Below, piece after piece: positions 61,899-64,000 of a stretch of 64,000 nt of DNA. Position numbers and translations under genes: made by a program. Source of the DNA: Trebonia sp964581815 (GTDB lineage Bacteria; Actinomycetota; Actinomycetes; Streptosporangiales; Streptosporangiaceae); contig CAZORE010000012.1 of the NCBI GenBank assembly GCA_964581815.1, forward strand, positions 31,619-95,618, written 5' to 3'. The first letter of the stretch is position 1, and each line of letters opens with the position of its first letter. The notes beneath the pieces were generated by a model. That model was not told the origin of the DNA and searched no databases. It was given only the letters and a program-made list of their open reading frames with translations.

Positions 61899-62783
61899 AT
61901 GACCGCTACCCCGGCCACCATCACGAGCGGCTTCGGATTCCTCGAGGCACCGCGCTGGCACGAGGACCGGATCTGGTTCTCTGACTTCTACACCTACCAG
62001 GTGCTCTCGGCTCGCGAGGACGGCTCGGACCTGCGGACGGAGGCGAGCGTCCCGCAGCAGCCTGCGGGCCTTGGCTGGCTTCCTGACGGCCGCCTGCTCG
62101 TGGTGTCGATGCGCGACCGCAAGGTCTTGCGCCGCGAGGCCGACGGCACGCTCGTGACCCACGCCGACCTGAGCTCCCACGCCACGGGCCATGCCAACGA
62201 CATGGCGGTTGACGCCGAGGGCAGGGCGTACGTCGGCAACTTCGGCTTCGACCTGATGAGCGGCGCCGGGCTGGAGACCGCGTCGCTGCACCGGGTGGAT
62301 CCCGACGGCACCGTGACCGAAGCGGCGACTGACCTGTGGTTCCCCAACGGCAGCGTGATCACGCCCGACAGCGTGCTTATCGTGAACGAGACGTTCGGCA
62401 ACCGCTGCACCGCATTCGACCTGACGCCTGACGGGCACCTGGTGAACCGCCGCGCCTGGGCCGAGTTCGGCCCGCTGCCGGCTGACCGCGCGCTCGATAA
62501 GGTGCTTGCCGACGCCACGGTCGCGGGCGACGGTGCCTGCCTGGACGCCGAGGGCGCGCTGTGGATCGCCGACGCCCTCGGCGGCCGCCTGCTCCGGGTC
62601 AGGGAAGGGGGCGAGATCACCGACGAGCTGTACCCCGGCTCCCCCGTCTACGCGTGCGCGCTTGGCGGTGCCGACGGCCGCACCCTCTACGCCTGCGCCG
62701 CTCCGGACTTCGACGAGAAGGCCAGGACTGCCGCCCAGGAGGCCACCCTCATCGCTTACCGCGTCCAAGTCCCCGCAGCCTGA
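61899..62783 (+). CDS. SMP-30/gluconolactonase-type beta-propeller
   Basis: A 294-residue six-bladed propeller: GFGFLEAPRWHEDRIWFSDF with the metal-ligand Glu, HANDMAVDAEGRAYVGNFGF with Asn/Asp, and LDAEGALWIADALGGRLLRV. Members open lactones with a divalent metal. It could turn a lactone taken up by the neighbouring importer into an acid for the CoA synthetase. ATG 61899 has AAGGAAGG upstream. There are 70 bases between it and the thiolase. Confidence 0.88.
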   Translation: MTATPATITSGFGFLEAPRWHEDRIWFSDFYTYQVLSAREDGSDLRTEASVPQQPAGLGWLPDGRLLVVSMRDRKVLRREADGTLVTHADLSSHATGHANDMAVDAEGRAYVGNFGFDLMSGAGLETASLHRVDPDGTVTEAATDLWFPNGSVITPDSVLIVNETFGNRCTAFDLTPDGHLVNRRAWAEFGPLPADRALDKVLADATVAGDGACLDAEGALWIADALGGRLLRVREGGEITDELYPGSPVYACALGGADGRTLYACAAPDFDEKARTAAQEATLIAYRVQVPAA

Positions 62784-62910
62784 GGCCAGCAGGCTCTTAC
62801 CGAGAAAATCACCAACCACCCGGCTGTTCCCCTTTGACCTGGTGCTCCTGGTGCTCCTGGTGCCTGCTCGCTGTCTCCGTCGCCCTTGTCGCCCGGGTCT
62901 TGCTCATGCG

Positions 62911-63135
62911 TCATGGCCCGCACGGCCGCACGAGCCCTGCATCGTAGGCGGCGACCGCGGCCTGAAGGCGAACGCGCATGCCGAGCTTGCCCAGCATGCT
63001 CTGCACGTGGCTTGTCACCGTGGTCTCCGCCAGGCGCGGCATCCTGGACGTCCATCAGCGCCACGTGCGGGCGCAGACGCCGCACGGCCTCGGCGTGCGC
63101 CAGCCAGGCGCCGGGGCCCGGCTTGCGCACCTGGC
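62911..63135 (-). pseudogene. Remnant of a LuxR-type response regulator
   Basis: Reading leftward, a receiver fragment (AVRRLRPHVALMDVQ with the phosphate-accepting Asp) is joined after a one-base shift to MPRLAETTVTSHVQSMLGKL and GMRVRLQAAVAAYDAGLVRP, the end of a LuxR helix-turn-helix. The middle of the gene (about 100 codons) is missing. The region 62784-62910 holds no gene; it has short CTGGTGCTC repeats. Confidence 0.7.
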
Positions 63136-63318
63136 TGTCACCTCGGTGACGGCCCGTTCCGTGAGTGTCCGGACCAGGTCGAGGCGCGAGGGGAAATGGC
63201 CGTAGACCGTGCGGCGGACGACGCCGGCAGCGGAGGCGATGTCGCCCATTCCGGCGTCGGGGCTCTCTCCCAGCACATCGAGGGCGACGTCGAGGATGCG
63301 ATCGCGTGTCTCGTTCAT
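63136..63318 (-). pseudogene. Truncated TetR-family regulator
   Basis: From ATG 63318 the frame reads NETRDRILDVALDVLGESPD, GMGDIASAAGVVRRTVYGHF and PSRLDLVRTLTERAVTEV, a complete TetR DNA-binding domain of about 60 residues. Then it runs into the response-regulator remnant and stops at 63055. The ligand domain is lost, so normal function is unlikely, although a DNA-binding fragment could still be made. Confidence 0.72.
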
Positions 63319-63358
63319 CGAGCGCACACGGGAGGACTCGGTAGGCACCACGCCATTG

Positions 63359-63403
63359 TTGCACACCAGTGTGCAATGAAGTAGACTGCACACCAGTGTG
63401 CAG
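63359..63403. promoter_or_regulatory. Two adjacent perfect palindromic operators
   Basis: TTGCACACCAGTGTGCAA (63359-63376) and CTGCACACCAGTGTGCAG (63386-63403) are each eight-base inverted repeats around CA, starting 27 bases apart. They lie between the truncated tetR and the truncated hydrolase and are probably sites of that TetR. Their perfect symmetry contrasts with the decayed genes. Confidence 0.75.
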
Positions 63404-63458
63404 CGGAGAGTTGCGCTGTGCTCCGAAGCTCAGGAGAAGAGAGGGCAATGAAGGCACC

Positions 63459-63959
63459 TTGTCGCCGCAGCAGCGCCACGCCGTGGAGACCGTTGCCCTC
63501 TACACCGGCGATCTCGGCGGGGCGAACCACCTTCAGGGCACGAAGCCGGAGACTGCCGGATTCGCCCTGGCGGACTCTCCCGCCGGCCAGGCAGCCTGGA
63601 TCTACGACAAGTTCCAGTCCAAGACCGACAACCACGGGCTCGCCGAGGACGCCCTCAGCAGGGACGACATGCTCGACGCGATATCCCTGTACTGGTTCAC
63701 CAACAGCGCGGCGTCGTCCGCCCGCATCTACTGGGAGAACAAAACAGGCACCTTCGCCGGCCCGAAGCTGACGCTCCCGGTCGCGGTGACCGTCTTCCCG
63801 AAGGACATCCCACTTTTCCCGCGAAGCTGGATCGAAGACACCTACAGCAACCTGATCCACTACGCCGAGGCCGACAAGGGCGGGCACTTCGCGGCCCTGG
63901 AACAGCCCGAGATCCTGGTCAGCGAAATCCGCACCGGCCTGCGCCCCCTTCGTTCCTGA
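63459..63959 (+). pseudogene. C-terminal fragment of an epoxide hydrolase
   Basis: The 166 residues from LSPQQRHAVETVALY contain TKPETAGFALADSPAGQAAW and then IYDKF, LDAISLYWFTNSAASSARIY, VTVFPKDIPLFPRSW and GGHFAALEQPEI. This is the second half of bacterial microsomal-type epoxide hydrolases, including the catalytic His in GGHFAA. The first half, with the EHN domain and the nucleophile Asp, is absent, and no good start is visible. It ends in TGA at 63957-63959; the last 41 bases of the window show nothing. Confidence 0.78.
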
Positions 63960-64000
63960 CGCCAACGCGCGCCGCAGCCGCCTGCGTGAGCTGGTCGAAG

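Noticed and set aside
1..64000. CRISPR arrays or a polyketide/peptide biosynthetic cluster
   Set aside because: No array of regularly spaced repeats was seen, and no synthase modules or carrier proteins are present; the P450 and SnoaL-like domain alone do not support it.

Overview
The window is high-GC DNA from an actinobacterium. It has GTG and TTG starts with GGAGG-type ribosome binding sites, four-base ATGA/GTGA overlaps, XRE-DUF5753 and DUF397 genes, a mycofactocin-type SDR and F420-type luciferase-fold proteins. The species cannot be named from the sequence. One run of 100 N (10363-10462) is an assembly gap whose two flanks are the same 55 bases, so it is probably artificial.

Region 1 (1-23 kb) looks like an organosulfur scavenging island. 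It holds a DszC/SfnB-type monooxygenase (cut by the window edge), a polar amino acid ABC importer, a class IV aminotransferase, an OsmC protein, an SsuD-like sulfonate monooxygenase, four more luciferase-like (LLM) oxygenases, a nitroreductase, an alpha/beta hydrolase, an FAD monooxygenase, a LysR regulator and an oligopeptide-type ABC importer with one permease fused to an ATPase. Several of these proteins contain almost no Met or Cys, as expected for genes expressed under sulfur starvation. Three short 3'-end gene relics (quinone oxidoreductase, LLM, NtaA-type LLM) show that the island has been losing genes.

Region 2 (23-50 kb) is a CoA-linked catabolic island. An apparent 11-gene minus-strand operon (34280 to 23214) carries two CoA transferases, two thiolase-like/DUF35 pairs, and a set of SDR, APH-type kinase, acyl-CoA dehydrogenase, small conserved protein and acyl-CoA synthetase. 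The gene content of that set resembles the levulinate (lva) pathway, which converts 4-hydroxyacyl-CoA through a phosphorylated intermediate. A ribose-type ABC importer, a FadR-type GntR regulator, a ferredoxin-SnoaL fusion, an acyl-CoA dehydrogenase, an F420-type LLM, a P450, an amidohydrolase, an aldehyde dehydrogenase, two SDRs and another acyl-CoA dehydrogenase follow. Four promoter regions here share an ATGA-N3-TCAT palindrome, three of them just upstream of a TTGAC -35-like element, so they may form one regulon. The substrate is unknown.

Region 3 (50-53.2 kb) has a tRNA-Lys(CTT) with a terminator, a DUF397/XRE pair, a truncated HTH gene, and an insertion sequence with recognisable terminal inverted repeats and a frameshifted transposase.

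Region 4 (53.3-62.8 kb) is a second CoA-linked module: an acyl-CoA synthetase and TetR regulator on the minus strand, facing a ribose-type ABC importer (binding protein, ATPase, two permeases), a thiolase and an SMP-30-type lactonase. A perfect TetR-type operator lies between the divergent arms, and a near copy lies before the synthetase.

Region 5 (62.9-64 kb) is decayed: fragments of a LuxR-type response regulator, a TetR regulator and an epoxide hydrolase surround two intact palindromic operators.
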